Source: DATAAP01 sp041690495 (GTDB lineage Bacteria; Pseudomonadota; Alphaproteobacteria; CACIAM-22H2). From it: 64,000 nucleotides of DNA. This document shows, one piece after another, positions 1-9,134 of this stretch. The DNA is taken from NCBI GenBank assembly GCA_041690495.1, contig JAWLHE010000007.1:186001-250000 (forward strand). Direction: 5' to 3'. The position numbers and the translations under genes were made by a program. Below the pieces are notes generated by a model. It saw only the letters and a list, made by a program, of their open reading frames with translations, had not been told where the DNA came from and did not search any database. Every line of letters begins with the position of its first letter. Position 1 is the stretch's first letter.

Positions 1-170
1 TGAGCCGCGGCCGCATCCCGATCGGGACCGACTGTTCGGACACCGCTGGTTTCGCCATACGCGCCATGCCGTTGCGACCGTTTATTGTCGCTTAGTCCGG
101 GTTTATAAGGATTAAAGCGGTAAAGACTCGGTTGTTTGGGCGTAAATTGCTGAAAAGCGGGGCAAATACG

Positions 171-647
171 ATGCGCAGGATCGCATTGAGCATGTTCGCC
201 GGAGTCCTGGTGGCACTGACCGGCGCAGCGTGCGCTCAGGACCGGCATGAGGGTTATTATTACCCGCCGCTGAGCAGCCAGGAAGTCTATGAGGCGAGAA
301 TCGGGACTTTGCCCGACAGCGATCGTCGCAGGCGGCTTGGCTTCGTCACCGGTCTGACCAAGCAGCTCAACGAGCTGCCCTATCCGGCGCCCTATGCTGT
401 CTTTGCCAAGGGCGACGAGGCGGAGAAGTTGATCATCGTCGCCTATCGCGACGGCACGCTCGACAGCGTCTACCGTGCCCGTGCCTTGTTTGCGACCATG
501 ACCAGCCTGGTCCGGCTCGGGCCGCTGTTCCAGGGCACGCCGATCGACGACGTCGCCACCTTCTTCGACCTCGTCAAGCTGCTCGGCTTCGAGCACATTA
601 CGGTCAGCGACGGCCGCAAGTTTGCCCACCGCATTGTCCTGCAGTGA
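171..647 (+). CDS. Small secreted protein of unknown function
   Basis: This encodes 158 residues. I chose the ATG at 171, not an upstream TTG at 132, because it places a classic signal peptide at the N-terminus: basic MRRIA, a hydrophobic stretch to about residue 19, and likely cleavage after ACA before QDR. The mature part is mixed and soluble-looking, with no motif I recognise. It has a YYYPP segment near its start. The protein is probably periplasmic. It stands alone on the plus strand and converges on the DUF1269 gene. Function unknown. Confidence 0.7.
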   Translation: MRRIALSMFAGVLVALTGAACAQDRHEGYYYPPLSSQEVYEARIGTLPDSDRRRRLGFVTGLTKQLNELPYPAPYAVFAKGDEAEKLIIVAYRDGTLDSVYRARALFATMTSLVRLGPLFQGTPIDDVATFFDLVKLLGFEHITVSDGRKFAHRIVLQ

Positions 648-695
648 GGTGGCCGATGCTTTGTCAGCGCAGATCGCCGCAGGTCCGGTTCGCTG

Positions 696-1229
696 TCACC
701 CGGCCACGTCGGCCGTTTCTTTCTGTTCAGACAGCGCAGACCGGAGCCGGGCTTCCTGCTCGGGCGACAGCGACGAGCGCAGCACGCGGCCGTTATAGCG
801 CGACAGTTCGTCGAGGACCTTCTCAGGCTGTGCTTTGCGCACCAGGACGAACAGCGCCGATGTCTCCGGCTGCAGCGTCTCCGCGAGGGACCGGATGAAC
901 TTGTCGTCGATGCCGTAGTCGGCGAGCGATCCCGCCAGCGCCCCGCTCCCGGCTCCGACTGCGCCGCCGATCGCGAGGCCCGCCAGGGGGTTCAGGAACA
1001 ACAAGCCCACGAGAGTGCCCCAGAAGGCGCCCGAAAGCCCGCCCGCGGCGGCGCTGGCGCCGACGATATTGACGCTCTGCTTGAGCTGTACCTTGCCGTC
1101 CTTCTGACGGATGGCCACCACCGCATCGGCAAGGTCGATGAGATATTCCTTCTGCATGCGCTGCAGATCAGCCAGGACCCGATCCGCTTCGTCAGGTCTG
1201 TCAAAGCCGATTGCGACAAGCTCTGCCAT
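696..1229 (-). CDS. DUF1269-family membrane protein
   Basis: The protein has 177 residues beginning MAELVAIGFDRPDEADRVL. It has an N-terminal alpha/beta part, a central glycine- and alanine-rich hydrophobic region of about 45 residues that can form one or two membrane segments, and a C-terminal alpha/beta half. This is the layout of DUF1269 proteins, whose function is not established. The ATG at 1229 is preceded by GGAGAG, which is why it is preferred over the longer open frame. It follows the AI-2E-type permease gene on the same strand after about 115 bp. Confidence 0.8.
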   Translation of the reverse strand: MAELVAIGFDRPDEADRVLADLQRMQKEYLIDLADAVVAIRQKDGKVQLKQSVNIVGASAAAGGLSGAFWGTLVGLLFLNPLAGLAIGGAVGAGSGALAGSLADYGIDDKFIRSLAETLQPETSALFVLVRKAQPEKVLDELSRYNGRVLRSSLSPEQEARLRSALSEQKETADVAG

Positions 1230-1344
1230 GGTGGATCTCTCCGGATGGGATATGCGCCGGATCGGAGTCCGGTGAACGCATGAAGGTATCGGCGCACAGC
1301 CGGCCTGCGCGATACCCACTTCGAGACCGGCGGGCCCGCGCTTT

Positions 1345-2496
1345 CTATCCGACGTAGAGCCGCACGCGGAAGAAGTCGACCAGCACCCGGAGCGCGGCGA
1401 GGGTAGGAACGGCGAAGAGGACACCGACGATTCCGGCGATCGATCCGCCGACGATGACCCCCAGGAAGATGACGACCGGCGGAACCCTGATTGTCTGACC
1501 CTGGATGTAAGGGGTGAGGAAGTAGCCTTCGAACTGCTGGATCGCCAGAAATACCAGCGCGGTCATGACCACCGCGGCGGGCGAGATCGAAAGCGCCACG
1601 AGCAGGGCAGGGATCGCGCCGAGCCACGCGCCCAGATACGGGATCACCGCCGTGATCGACACCCAAGCGCCGAGGGCAAGCGGGTAAGGAAGGCCCATCA
1701 GTGCGAGCACTGCGGCCGAGAGCGCGCCCTGGATCGTAAGCACGAAGGCGAGCCCACCGAGATAGTGCGACATGGCATGGTCGAGCGCGTCCCAGAGCTC
1801 CAGCGCATCGTGCCGGTGTCGGTGTGACACGCTGGTCAGATAGGCGGCCTTGAAGGTGCGGGCATTCGCCAGGAGCGAAGCGGCGACAAACACGACCGCG
1901 AACAGCGTCAGCGCGGCGCTGAAGGTTCCGTAGACGACCCCCATCGTATGGCCAAGGATATTCGAGGTGATGACACCAAGGCTCGTCCTGAGATCCGCGG
2001 CCATGCGGCTTGCGATGTCCTCGGGCGTGCTGGACAGAAAATCCTGCATATCGAGCGCTTGCAACGCCCGGACAACGTAGAACTCGAGATCCTGGACCAG
2101 GGCAGGGAGGACGTTGATGAGGGCTGCCGCCTGGGACACGAGCAGCGGTACGAAGACGTAGGCCGCGAGCAGCAGTATCGCCAATAGGACCAGGAAGGCG
2201 ATGGCGATCGCCAGACCGCGCGGAAGGATGCGCGTGAACAGCGCCATTGGAAACGACAGCACGAGGGCCAGCGCCAGCCCGCCGAGGAAGATGAAAAGCA
2301 CGGCCGGGACCGCCCACACGATCAGGAACAGCAAGGCGATCGGGGCGATCACGATGAGGTTCCATACGGTCCGCGAGACGCGGATCGGCGTTGGGCGGCG
2401 GCCGGAGCTCTTGCCTGCGGAGAGCCGCCCGGACGATACGAAGCCGCGTTCGCGAAACCTTGACACTCGGCCCTCTGGTCGACCGGGACGGCACAT
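1345..2496 (-). CDS. AI-2E family (PerM-type) membrane transporter
   Basis: This is a polytopic inner-membrane protein of about 383 residues. Hydrophobic segments cluster at the N-terminus, a soluble section follows (about residues 125-210), and several further membrane segments lie in the C-terminal half, including PYLGAWLGAIPALLVAL. The layout and the C-terminal membrane block fit the AI-2E exporter/PerM family (UPF0118). Family members export small molecules or couple to ion flux; the substrate cannot be read from the sequence. The first 40 residues are arginine-rich and poorly conserved in character, so the true start may lie downstream of 2496. Confidence 0.82.
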   Translation of the reverse strand: MCRPGRPEGRVSRFRERGFVSSGRLSAGKSSGRRPTPIRVSRTVWNLIVIAPIALLFLIVWAVPAVLFIFLGGLALALVLSFPMALFTRILPRGLAIAIAFLVLLAILLLAAYVFVPLLVSQAAALINVLPALVQDLEFYVVRALQALDMQDFLSSTPEDIASRMAADLRTSLGVITSNILGHTMGVVYGTFSAALTLFAVVFVAASLLANARTFKAAYLTSVSHRHRHDALELWDALDHAMSHYLGGLAFVLTIQGALSAAVLALMGLPYPLALGAWVSITAVIPYLGAWLGAIPALLVALSISPAAVVMTALVFLAIQQFEGYFLTPYIQGQTIRVPPVVIFLGVIVGGSIAGIVGVLFAVPTLAALRVLVDFFRVRLYVG

Positions 2497-2644
2497 TGGA
2501 GCATGACAGTCGCGTCGCCCCGCAACCCTCTTTGGAGGGACTCCGCGGAACCACTAAAAGCGTCGGCCGTTTCGCCGAACTAGCGTCTCGACCCGGATGC
2601 GGGAGGACCGGTCACGGCGTGAACTCTGACGATGAGGGTGTGAG

Positions 2645-3205
2645 ATGGCGAGCGTACATGACGTTGCCGTGTTCGTCGGCAGCCTCCGCGAGGACTCGCT
2701 CAATCGCAAGGTCGCCAACTCGCTCGTCGAACTTGCCCCGACCTCGCTCAAGCTGAGTATCGTCGAGATCGGTGATCTCCCGCTGTACAACCAGGACCAC
2801 GATGCCAACCCGCCGAAGTCATGGACCGAGTTTCGCGAGCGGGTAAAGAGGGCCGACGGCCTGCTCTTCGTCACGCCCGAGTACAACCGCTCGGTTCCCG
2901 CGCCGCTGAAGAATGCATTGGACGTGGGGTCGCGGCCGTATGGCCAGAGCGCCTGGGAGGGCAAGCCCGGTGCCGTTGTGAGCGCATCGCCCGGGGCAAT
3001 CGGCGGGTTCGGGGCGAATCACCATCTCCGGCAATCGCTCGTATTCCTCAATGTGCCGGCGATGCAGCAGCCGGAAGCGTATATCGGGGCCGCCGACAAG
3101 CTGTTCGACGCCAGCGGCAAGCTCGTCAATGACGGAACCCGCAAGTTCCTGCAGAGCTTCATGGAAGCGTTCGCCGACTGGGTCGCGACGAACAAGAAGA
3201 CCTGA
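2645..3205 (+). CDS. NADPH-dependent FMN reductase family protein
   Basis: The protein has 186 residues with a flavodoxin-like fold. The N-terminal strand and loop (VFVGSLREDSLNRKVA) match the FMN phosphate-binding GSxRxxSxNxxVA pattern. FVTPEYNRSVPAPLKNALD contains the PEYN motif that packs against the flavin in the NAD(P)H:FMN/quinone reductase family. It is a cytosolic oxidoreductase that probably reduces FMN or quinones. A GGTGTGAG stretch just upstream of the ATG could serve as a weak ribosome-binding site. It is divergent from the AI-2E-type gene, with about 150 bp between starts. Confidence 0.88.
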   Translation: MASVHDVAVFVGSLREDSLNRKVANSLVELAPTSLKLSIVEIGDLPLYNQDHDANPPKSWTEFRERVKRADGLLFVTPEYNRSVPAPLKNALDVGSRPYGQSAWEGKPGAVVSASPGAIGGFGANHHLRQSLVFLNVPAMQQPEAYIGAADKLFDASGKLVNDGTRKFLQSFMEAFADWVATNKKT

Positions 3206-3241
3206 TCCGCGGACGCGGGAGGACTTGCGGGAACCGACTTC

Positions 3242-3652
3242 CTAATCTTTCCGCGTGTGCCGATAGCGCGGCAGCCCGTCCGCGACATGGAGCCACGGCA
3301 TCGCACTTTCCACCCAGATGTGATCATCGGGCTTCAATATCTCGGGACGGTCGAGCGTACCGGCGGTCAGGTCGATAACATCCTTGTGCGCGTCGCCCTG
3401 CCAGAACAAGGCGGAGCCGCAGTCTGCGCAGAATCCGCGCTCCGCGATATCGGATGATCGCCGCCGTGCCGGCGCGCCCTTGGTCCACTCGACGCGGTCG
3501 GCCGGAAATGTCGCCCAGGTGACGATCGGTGCGCCGCTGCCGCGCTGGCACATGCGGCAGTGGCAGTGATTGACCTGTGTCGGCTGTCCGCGCGCGCGAT
3601 AGCGGACGGCACCGCACAGGCAGCCGCCCTCGTGGATCTCTTCGGCGCTCAT
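3242..3652 (-). CDS. GFA-domain zinc-binding protein
   Basis: The protein has 136 residues with the cysteine pattern of the GFA family: C11-x-C13, C30-x-C32-x2-C35 and C75-x2-C78. These coordinate two zinc ions in the fold of glutathione-dependent formaldehyde-activating enzyme. Many GFA proteins are not true formaldehyde-glutathione enzymes, so the substrate is open. The start ATG overlaps the xthA stop as ATGA (3649-3652), so the two genes are very likely translationally coupled. Confidence 0.88.
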   Translation of the reverse strand: MSAEEIHEGGCLCGAVRYRARGQPTQVNHCHCRMCQRGSGAPIVTWATFPADRVEWTKGAPARRRSSDIAERGFCADCGSALFWQGDAHKDVIDLTAGTLDRPEILKPDDHIWVESAMPWLHVADGLPRYRHTRKD

Positions 3653-4419
3653 GTCAGCTCGCACCAGGCGGGAGTGTGATCGGAGGCGCGCGGCAGGGCA
3701 CGCGGGTCCTTGTCGATGCCCGATGCAACCAGCCGGTCGGCGGCCTGGGGCGACAGCAGCAGGTGGTCGATGCGTAGGCCGTGATCCTGCGGCCAGGCGT
3801 TCATCTGATAGTCCCAGTAGGTGTACTGGTGCGGCGCCGGGTTGAGCACGTGGATCGCGTCCGTCAGTCCGAGATGGACGATCTTGCGGAACGCGGCGCG
3901 CGAGGCGGGCTGGCACAGCGCATCGACCGAGAAGGCCGCCGGGTCGTAGACGTCGTCGTCGGTCGGGCAGACGTTGTAGTCGCCGGCGAGCACGAACGGC
4001 TTTTCCGTCGCCAGCAGCGCGCGCGCGTGCCCGTAAAGCCGCTCCATCCAGGCAAGCTTGTACGCGAATTTCTCGGTGCCCACCGGGTTGCCGTTGGGCA
4101 GGTAGATCGAGGCGACGCGAATGCCGTCGACATCGGCCTCGATGTAGCGCGCCGGCTCGTCCGTCGCGGCGGCGCCGGGCAGGGCGCGCGCGGTCTCATG
4201 AATCTTGCCGCGCGCGAGGATGGCGACGCCGTTGTAGCTCTTCTGCCCGACCGTGGCGATGTTGTAGCCGAGCGATTCGATTTCGAGCCGCGGGAAGCCG
4301 TCGTCGGTGCACTTGGTTTCCTGCAGCAGCAGGACATCGGGCGCCTTTGTCTTGAGGAACTCGGCGAGGATCGGCAGCCGCGCCTTCACCGAGTTGACGT
4401 TCCATGTCGCGATCTTCAT
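3649..4419 (-). CDS. xthA: Exodeoxyribonuclease III
   Basis: The enzyme has 256 residues. It is a class II AP endonuclease and 3'-5' exonuclease of base excision repair. Visible motifs are KIATWNVNSVKARL at the N-terminus, LLLQETK (metal-binding Glu), GDYNVCPTDDDVYDP, the LRIDHLL strand and the C-terminal SDHTPAWCEL with the catalytic Asp-His. The longer open frame adds an unrelated arginine-rich leader, so the start is placed at MKIATWNVNS. It is followed by the GFA gene with a 4-bp overlap. Confidence 0.95.
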   Translation of the reverse strand: MKIATWNVNSVKARLPILAEFLKTKAPDVLLLQETKCTDDGFPRLEIESLGYNIATVGQKSYNGVAILARGKIHETARALPGAAATDEPARYIEADVDGIRVASIYLPNGNPVGTEKFAYKLAWMERLYGHARALLATEKPFVLAGDYNVCPTDDDVYDPAAFSVDALCQPASRAAFRKIVHLGLTDAIHVLNPAPHQYTYWDYQMNAWPQDHGLRIDHLLLSPQAADRLVASGIDKDPRALPRASDHTPAWCELT

Positions 4420-4462
4420 GCAAGTGATTGTGGCGGGCGCGTCGCGCGAAGACAAGGCTCGA

Positions 4463-5380
4463 TCAGTCCGCCACGGCCGATGCGGCCTTTGCCGGCGTGC
4501 GATTGACGAGATAGATGCCGAGCGCAACGAGCGCGAGCGCGGCGAGGAGGAGCGGCGATATCCGTTCGTTGAGAATAATGCCGCCGGCGAGCACGCCGAA
4601 CAGCGGCGTAAAGAACGAAAAGGAGGAAAGCCGCGAGGCGGGATAGCGCGTCATCAGCCAGAACCAGGCGAGATAGCTTGCGAAGGCGACGATCACGATC
4701 TGGAAGGCGAGGCTGCCGAGCACGAGCGCGGTGGGCGTGGTGATGCCCGACTCGCCGAACAGCGACGATACCAGAGGCAGCAGCAGCGCGGAGGCGAAGA
4801 GCTGGTAGAACAGCGTCTTGTTTGGATGGATCGTCACCAGACGCGTCGCCTTGATAACGACCGTGGTGGCACCCCACAGCATGGCGCCGAGCAGGATCAT
4901 CGCGTCGCCGATAAGCTCGCGCTGGGTCGGAAGCCGCAGCGAATCGCCGAACACCAGCACCACCCCCGCGAATGCGCAGGCAAGGCCGACGACCTGCGCG
5001 GTCCGCAGCTTCTCGCCCGGAACGAAGAGATGTGCGCCGACCGCGACGACGAAGGGCGCGGTGTAGAGCAGAATCACGGCACGCGAGGCGGTCGTGAACA
5101 CCAGGCCCCAGTAGATGAACATGAACTCGGCCGCGAACAACAGGCCGATGATGAGGCCGAGCCCGTGCGGGCCATCGCGGTCGAACAGCGGTACGCCGCG
5201 GAAGGTCGACCACGCCCAGACCAGCAGCCCGGCTCCCGCCGAGCGCAGTCCGGCCTGGAGCACCGGCGAGATGCCGGCATTCGCGATCTTGATTGCGACC
5301 TGGTTGAGCCCCCACAGCGAGCACAACACCAGCATGAACGTTACGGCGGTGACGTCGAGGCGGGTTTCGGCAGGGCGCAT
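4463..5380 (-). CDS. DMT-family (EamA) transporter
   Basis: The protein has 305 residues with ten predicted membrane segments arranged as two EamA halves. The first half begins TFMLVLCSLWGLNQVAIKIAN and the second begins at about residue 155 with the AMLWGATTVVIKA repeat. This is the drug/metabolite transporter superfamily (RhaT/EamA type), which moves metabolites or amino acids across the inner membrane. The substrate is unknown. It lies just upstream of xthA on the same strand, 43 bp away. About 230 bp of apparently non-coding DNA separates it from erpA. Confidence 0.88.
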   Translation of the reverse strand: MRPAETRLDVTAVTFMLVLCSLWGLNQVAIKIANAGISPVLQAGLRSAGAGLLVWAWSTFRGVPLFDRDGPHGLGLIIGLLFAAEFMFIYWGLVFTTASRAVILLYTAPFVVAVGAHLFVPGEKLRTAQVVGLACAFAGVVLVFGDSLRLPTQRELIGDAMILLGAMLWGATTVVIKATRLVTIHPNKTLFYQLFASALLLPLVSSLFGESGITTPTALVLGSLAFQIVIVAFASYLAWFWLMTRYPASRLSSFSFFTPLFGVLAGGIILNERISPLLLAALALVALGIYLVNRTPAKAASAVAD

Positions 5381-5613
5381 AGGGGAGAAGGTCAGCGCGG
5401 GCGGTGCATGAAGCGGCTCATGCCGTGCCCGCTTGGCGTGGCGCCCGGATCAGGACGCGCAAGCAGAACGGGCCCTCTGCTCGACCTACCGAAGGGGGAC
5501 GCGTCGGGGTTGCGACCGGATGGGTGTCGAAACGTTTCATCGCCAGAGGCGACCCGGTCCGGATGCCAGTCGTCCCCGACATCGCAATCGGTTTGCAGAC
5601 CCGGTGCGCGGGT

Positions 5614-5967
5614 TCAGACCGAGAAGCTGTTGCCGCAGCCGCAGGAAGTCTTGGCCTGGGGGTTCTTGATCGAGAAGGACGATCCGATCAGGTCCTCGAC
5701 ATAGTCGATCTTGGCGCCTTCGAGCAGACCCAGCGAGACGTCGTCGATAAGGACCACCGCACCATCGCGCTCGAGCACGAGGTCGGTTTCGCCCTTGGTG
5801 TCGTCGAAGGTGAAACCGTACTGGAATCCGGAACAGCCGCCGCCCGAGACCGAGACGCGCAGCATCATGCCCTTATGCTCCTCCTCGCTGAGGATCCTGG
5901 CAATCTGGCGTGCCGCCGAGTCGGTAAGCTCGACCTGTCGGCCGGGGGCGGTCATGGTGTCCGGCAT
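5614..5967 (-). CDS. erpA: Iron-sulfur cluster insertion protein ErpA (A-type carrier)
   Basis: The protein has 117 residues. The three cluster-binding cysteines of A-type carriers are present: C45 in SGGGCSGFQYGF, and C109 and C111 in SCGCGNSFSV. It accepts an Fe-S cluster from the assembly machinery and delivers it to target proteins in the cytosol. I start it at the ATG at 5967 because GGAGG lies 7 nt upstream; an ATG four codons later is the alternative. The SGGGCSGF and SCGCGNSF forms fit ErpA/IscA and do not separate them decisively. It is divergent from dgt. Confidence 0.88.
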   Translation of the reverse strand: MPDTMTAPGRQVELTDSAARQIARILSEEEHKGMMLRVSVSGGGCSGFQYGFTFDDTKGETDLVLERDGAVVLIDDVSLGLLEGAKIDYVEDLIGSSFSIKNPQAKTSCGCGNSFSV

Positions 5968-6148
5968 CAGCAGTCCTCCGGGAATCGAAACGGTGGCAAA
6001 ACGAAGCCGTGTTTCTTTATGTAAGCCGTTCTGCCACTTTGTCAAATCGCCGCCATTCCGAAGGGTTAAGGGCAGCCTTGGCGGCAGCTGAAAACAGCCG
6101 CGCTTCCAATACGTTGCGTTTTAACCTTTTCGCTGTAGGTTCGCGGGC

Positions 6149-7372
6149 ATGGCGCCTGTTTCTGCCATGACGGATCGACCGGCGACGACCATGCCGGGCT
6201 CGGGGGCGGCACCCTATGCGTGCCGGCCGGAGGCCTCGCGTGGCCGCCTTTATCCCGAGCCGGAAAGCGCCATCCGGTCGGTGTTTCAGCGCGACCGCGA
6301 CCGCATCGTGCATGCCACTGCCTTTCGCCGCCTCAAGCACAAGACCCAGGTCTTCGTCTATCATGAGGGCGACCATTATCGGACCCGGCTGACCCATTCC
6401 ATCGAGGTGGCGCAGATCGCGCGCACCATTAGCCGCGCGCTCGGCCTGAACGAGGATCTCGCGGAGGCGCTGGCGCTGGCTCACGACCTCGGCCATACGC
6501 CCTTCGGTCATGCTGGCGAGGAAGCGCTCGACGATGCCATGGCGCCCTATGGCGGTTTCGACCACAACGCCCAGACGCTGCGCCTCCTGACCAAGCTCGA
6601 GCGCCGGTACGCTGCCTTCGACGGCCTCAACCTCACCTGGGAAACGCTCGAGGGCGTGGTCAAGCATAACGGGCCGATGACCGGCAAATGGGCGGATCCG
6701 AAGCACCGCGACAGGCTGCCGGCGGCGATCTTCGAATACGCCACGGTCCACGACTTGGAGCTCGATACATTCGCATCGGCGGAGGCGCAGGTCGCCTCGC
6801 TGTCCGACGACATCGCCTACAACAACCACGACATCGACGACGGATTGCGCGCCGGGCTGTTCGCCGTCGCCGATCTCGCCGACGTGCCGCTGGTGGGGCC
6901 TGTCTTCTCCGAGGTCGCCGGGCGCTACCCAGGGATCGAGCAGGAGCGGCTGATCGGCGAATCGATTCGCCGCGTCATCGATCGCATGGTTTCGGACCTG
7001 CTGACCGAGACCCACTCGCGCCTCGATGCGTGGCGGCCGCGCAGCGCCGATGAGGTGCGGCGGCTGGGCCATCCCGTCGTCGCGTTCTCGCCGGAGATGA
7101 CCGAAAATGCGCGCGGATTGCGGGATTTCCTGTTCGAACGCATGTACAGGCATTACAAGGTCAACCGCATGACCAGCAAGGCGCGGCGCGTGGTGGGCGA
7201 CCTGTTCCGGATCTTTCTCGACGAGCCCGACTGCCTGCCCGCCGAATGGCGGCGCCGCGCCGACGGGCCACGCACGCAACGCACCGCACGGCTCGTCGCC
7301 GACTACATCGCCGGCATGACGGACGGTTTCGCGCTCAAGGAGCATCGTCGCCTGTTCGACCTGCACGACTGA
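6149..7372 (+). CDS. dgt: Deoxyguanosinetriphosphate triphosphohydrolase-like protein
   Basis: The protein has 407 residues and an HD-domain metal site: H83 in RTRLTHSIEVAQIAR, H112-D113 in LAHDLGHTPFGH, and a further Asp in SDDIAYNNHDIDDGL. The RDRDRIVHATAFRRLKHKTQVF stretch is typical of the bacterial dGTPase-like type 2 family. It hydrolyses dNTPs to the nucleoside and tripolyphosphate, so it influences dNTP pools. An alternative start is the Met at residue 7. It is followed by argS after only 4 bp and heads a plus-strand run. Confidence 0.93.
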   Translation: MAPVSAMTDRPATTMPGSGAAPYACRPEASRGRLYPEPESAIRSVFQRDRDRIVHATAFRRLKHKTQVFVYHEGDHYRTRLTHSIEVAQIARTISRALGLNEDLAEALALAHDLGHTPFGHAGEEALDDAMAPYGGFDHNAQTLRLLTKLERRYAAFDGLNLTWETLEGVVKHNGPMTGKWADPKHRDRLPAAIFEYATVHDLELDTFASAEAQVASLSDDIAYNNHDIDDGLRAGLFAVADLADVPLVGPVFSEVAGRYPGIEQERLIGESIRRVIDRMVSDLLTETHSRLDAWRPRSADEVRRLGHPVVAFSPEMTENARGLRDFLFERMYRHYKVNRMTSKARRVVGDLFRIFLDEPDCLPAEWRRRADGPRTQRTARLVADYIAGMTDGFALKEHRRLFDLHD

Positions 7373-7376
7373 CTAG

Positions 7377-9134
7377 ATGAACCTCTATAGCCATTTCCGC
7401 GACGCGACGCTTAGCGCGCTCAAGGCGCTTGCCGATTCGGGCAAGCTCCCCGCCGGGCTCGATACATCGAAAGTCACGGCCGAGCCACCGCGCGAGGCGG
7501 CGCACGGCGACGTTTCGACCAACGCGGCGCTCGTGCTGGCGAAAGCCGCCGGGAAGAAGCCGCGTGAGATCGCCGAGCTGCTGCTGGGCGAGCTGAAACG
7601 TCACGAGGATGTCGAAGCGGCGGGGATTGCCGGGCCGGGCTTCATCAACCTGCGCCTCCAGCCGGGTTTCTGGCGCGCGCGTCTTGCCGAGATCGTCGCG
7701 GCGGGCGAGGCCTACGGCGCCTCGGCGATCGGGCGGGGGCGTGCGGTGAACGTCGAGTACGTTTCGGCCAACCCGACCGGCCCGATGCATGTCGGCCACT
7801 GCCGCGGCGCCGTAGTCGGCGATGCGTTGGCGGCACTGTTCGAGAAGACCGGTTTCAGGGTTACGCGCGAATACTACATCAACGATGCCGGCGCGCAGGT
7901 CGATCAGCTCGCACGCTCGGTCCACCTCCGCTATCGCGAGGCGCTCGGCGAGACGATCGGGGCGATTCCGGAAGGACTCTATCCGGGCGAGTATCTGAAG
8001 CCCGCCGGCAAAGCGCTTGCCGAGCGCGATGGCCGCAAGTGGATTGGCAAGACAGAAGACGAATGGCTTGCTCCCGTTCGCGATTTCGCCATCGACACGA
8101 TGATGGCGTTGATCCGCGACGATCTCGCGCAGCTCGGCGTGCGTCACGCAGTGTTTACGTCCGAACGCCACGATATTGTCGAAAAGGGGCGTGTAAATGA
8201 GGTCGTGAACGACCTCCGCGCTCGCGATCTCGTCTATACCGGTGTGCTCGAGCCGCCGAAGGGCATGAAGCCCGACGACTGGGAGCCGCGCCCCCAGCTG
8301 TTGTTCCGCGCCACGCAGTTCGGCGATGACGTCGATCGTCCGCTGCAGAAATCGGACGGTTCGTGGACCTATTTCGCCGCAGACATGGCCTATCACCTCG
8401 ACAAGTACCGCCGCGGCTTCGCCCAGATGATCGATGTCTGGGGTGCCGATCACGGCGGCTACGTCAAGCGCATGCAGGCCGCGGTGAGAGCGCTTAGCCA
8501 CGGCGAGGCGGAACTCGAGGTAAAGCTCTGTCAGCTCGTCAGCCTGTTCGACAAGGGCGAGCCGGTGCGCATGTCGAAACGGGCCGGTACGTTCGTCACC
8601 CTGCGCGACGTGATCGACGAGGTCGGCGCCGGGGTCGTTCGCTTCATCATGCTGACGCGCAAGCACGACCAGCATCTCGATTTCGACTTCGCCAAGGTCC
8701 AGGAGCAGTCGAAGGACAACCCGGTCTTCTACGTGCAATACGCGCATGCACGCACGCGCTCGGCCATGCGTCAGGCAGCGGCCGCGATTCCCGGTATCGA
8801 CCTGTCCGATGCGGCGCTCGGCAGGGCCGATCTCGAACGGCTGACCGATCCCGACGAGTTGGCGTTGATCAAGGCGCTCGCCGGCTGGCCGCGGCTCCTG
8901 GAAAGCGCCGCCGAAACCGGCGAGCCACACCGCGTCGCATTCTTTCTGTACGATCTCGCCTCGACGTTCCATGCGCTGTGGACCCGCGGCAAGGACGAGT
9001 CATCGCTGCGGTTCGTCGTCGCCGAGGATCGCGAACTGACGCTTGCGCGCCTCGCTCTGGTGCGTGGCGTCGGCGTCGTCATCGCGTCCGGGCTTCGGCT
9101 CATCGGCGTCGAGCCGGTCGAGGAGATGCGCTGA
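7377..9134 (+). CDS. argS: Arginyl-tRNA synthetase
   Basis: The enzyme has 585 residues and is a class I aminoacyl-tRNA synthetase. It has an N-terminal additional domain, the HIGH signature as HVGH in SANPTGPMHVGHCRGA, a KMSK-type loop MSKRAGTFVTL, and a C-terminal helical anticodon-binding domain starting near NPVFYVQYAHARTRSAMRQA. It charges tRNA-Arg in the cytosol. Its stop TGA overlaps the ATG of the SPOR-domain gene by one base (TGATG), and dgt ends 4 bp upstream. Confidence 0.97.
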   Translation: MNLYSHFRDATLSALKALADSGKLPAGLDTSKVTAEPPREAAHGDVSTNAALVLAKAAGKKPREIAELLLGELKRHEDVEAAGIAGPGFINLRLQPGFWRARLAEIVAAGEAYGASAIGRGRAVNVEYVSANPTGPMHVGHCRGAVVGDALAALFEKTGFRVTREYYINDAGAQVDQLARSVHLRYREALGETIGAIPEGLYPGEYLKPAGKALAERDGRKWIGKTEDEWLAPVRDFAIDTMMALIRDDLAQLGVRHAVFTSERHDIVEKGRVNEVVNDLRARDLVYTGVLEPPKGMKPDDWEPRPQLLFRATQFGDDVDRPLQKSDGSWTYFAADMAYHLDKYRRGFAQMIDVWGADHGGYVKRMQAAVRALSHGEAELEVKLCQLVSLFDKGEPVRMSKRAGTFVTLRDVIDEVGAGVVRFIMLTRKHDQHLDFDFAKVQEQSKDNPVFYVQYAHARTRSAMRQAAAAIPGIDLSDAALGRADLERLTDPDELALIKALAGWPRLLESAAETGEPHRVAFFLYDLASTFHALWTRGKDESSLRFVVAEDRELTLARLALVRGVGVVIASGLRLIGVEPVEEMR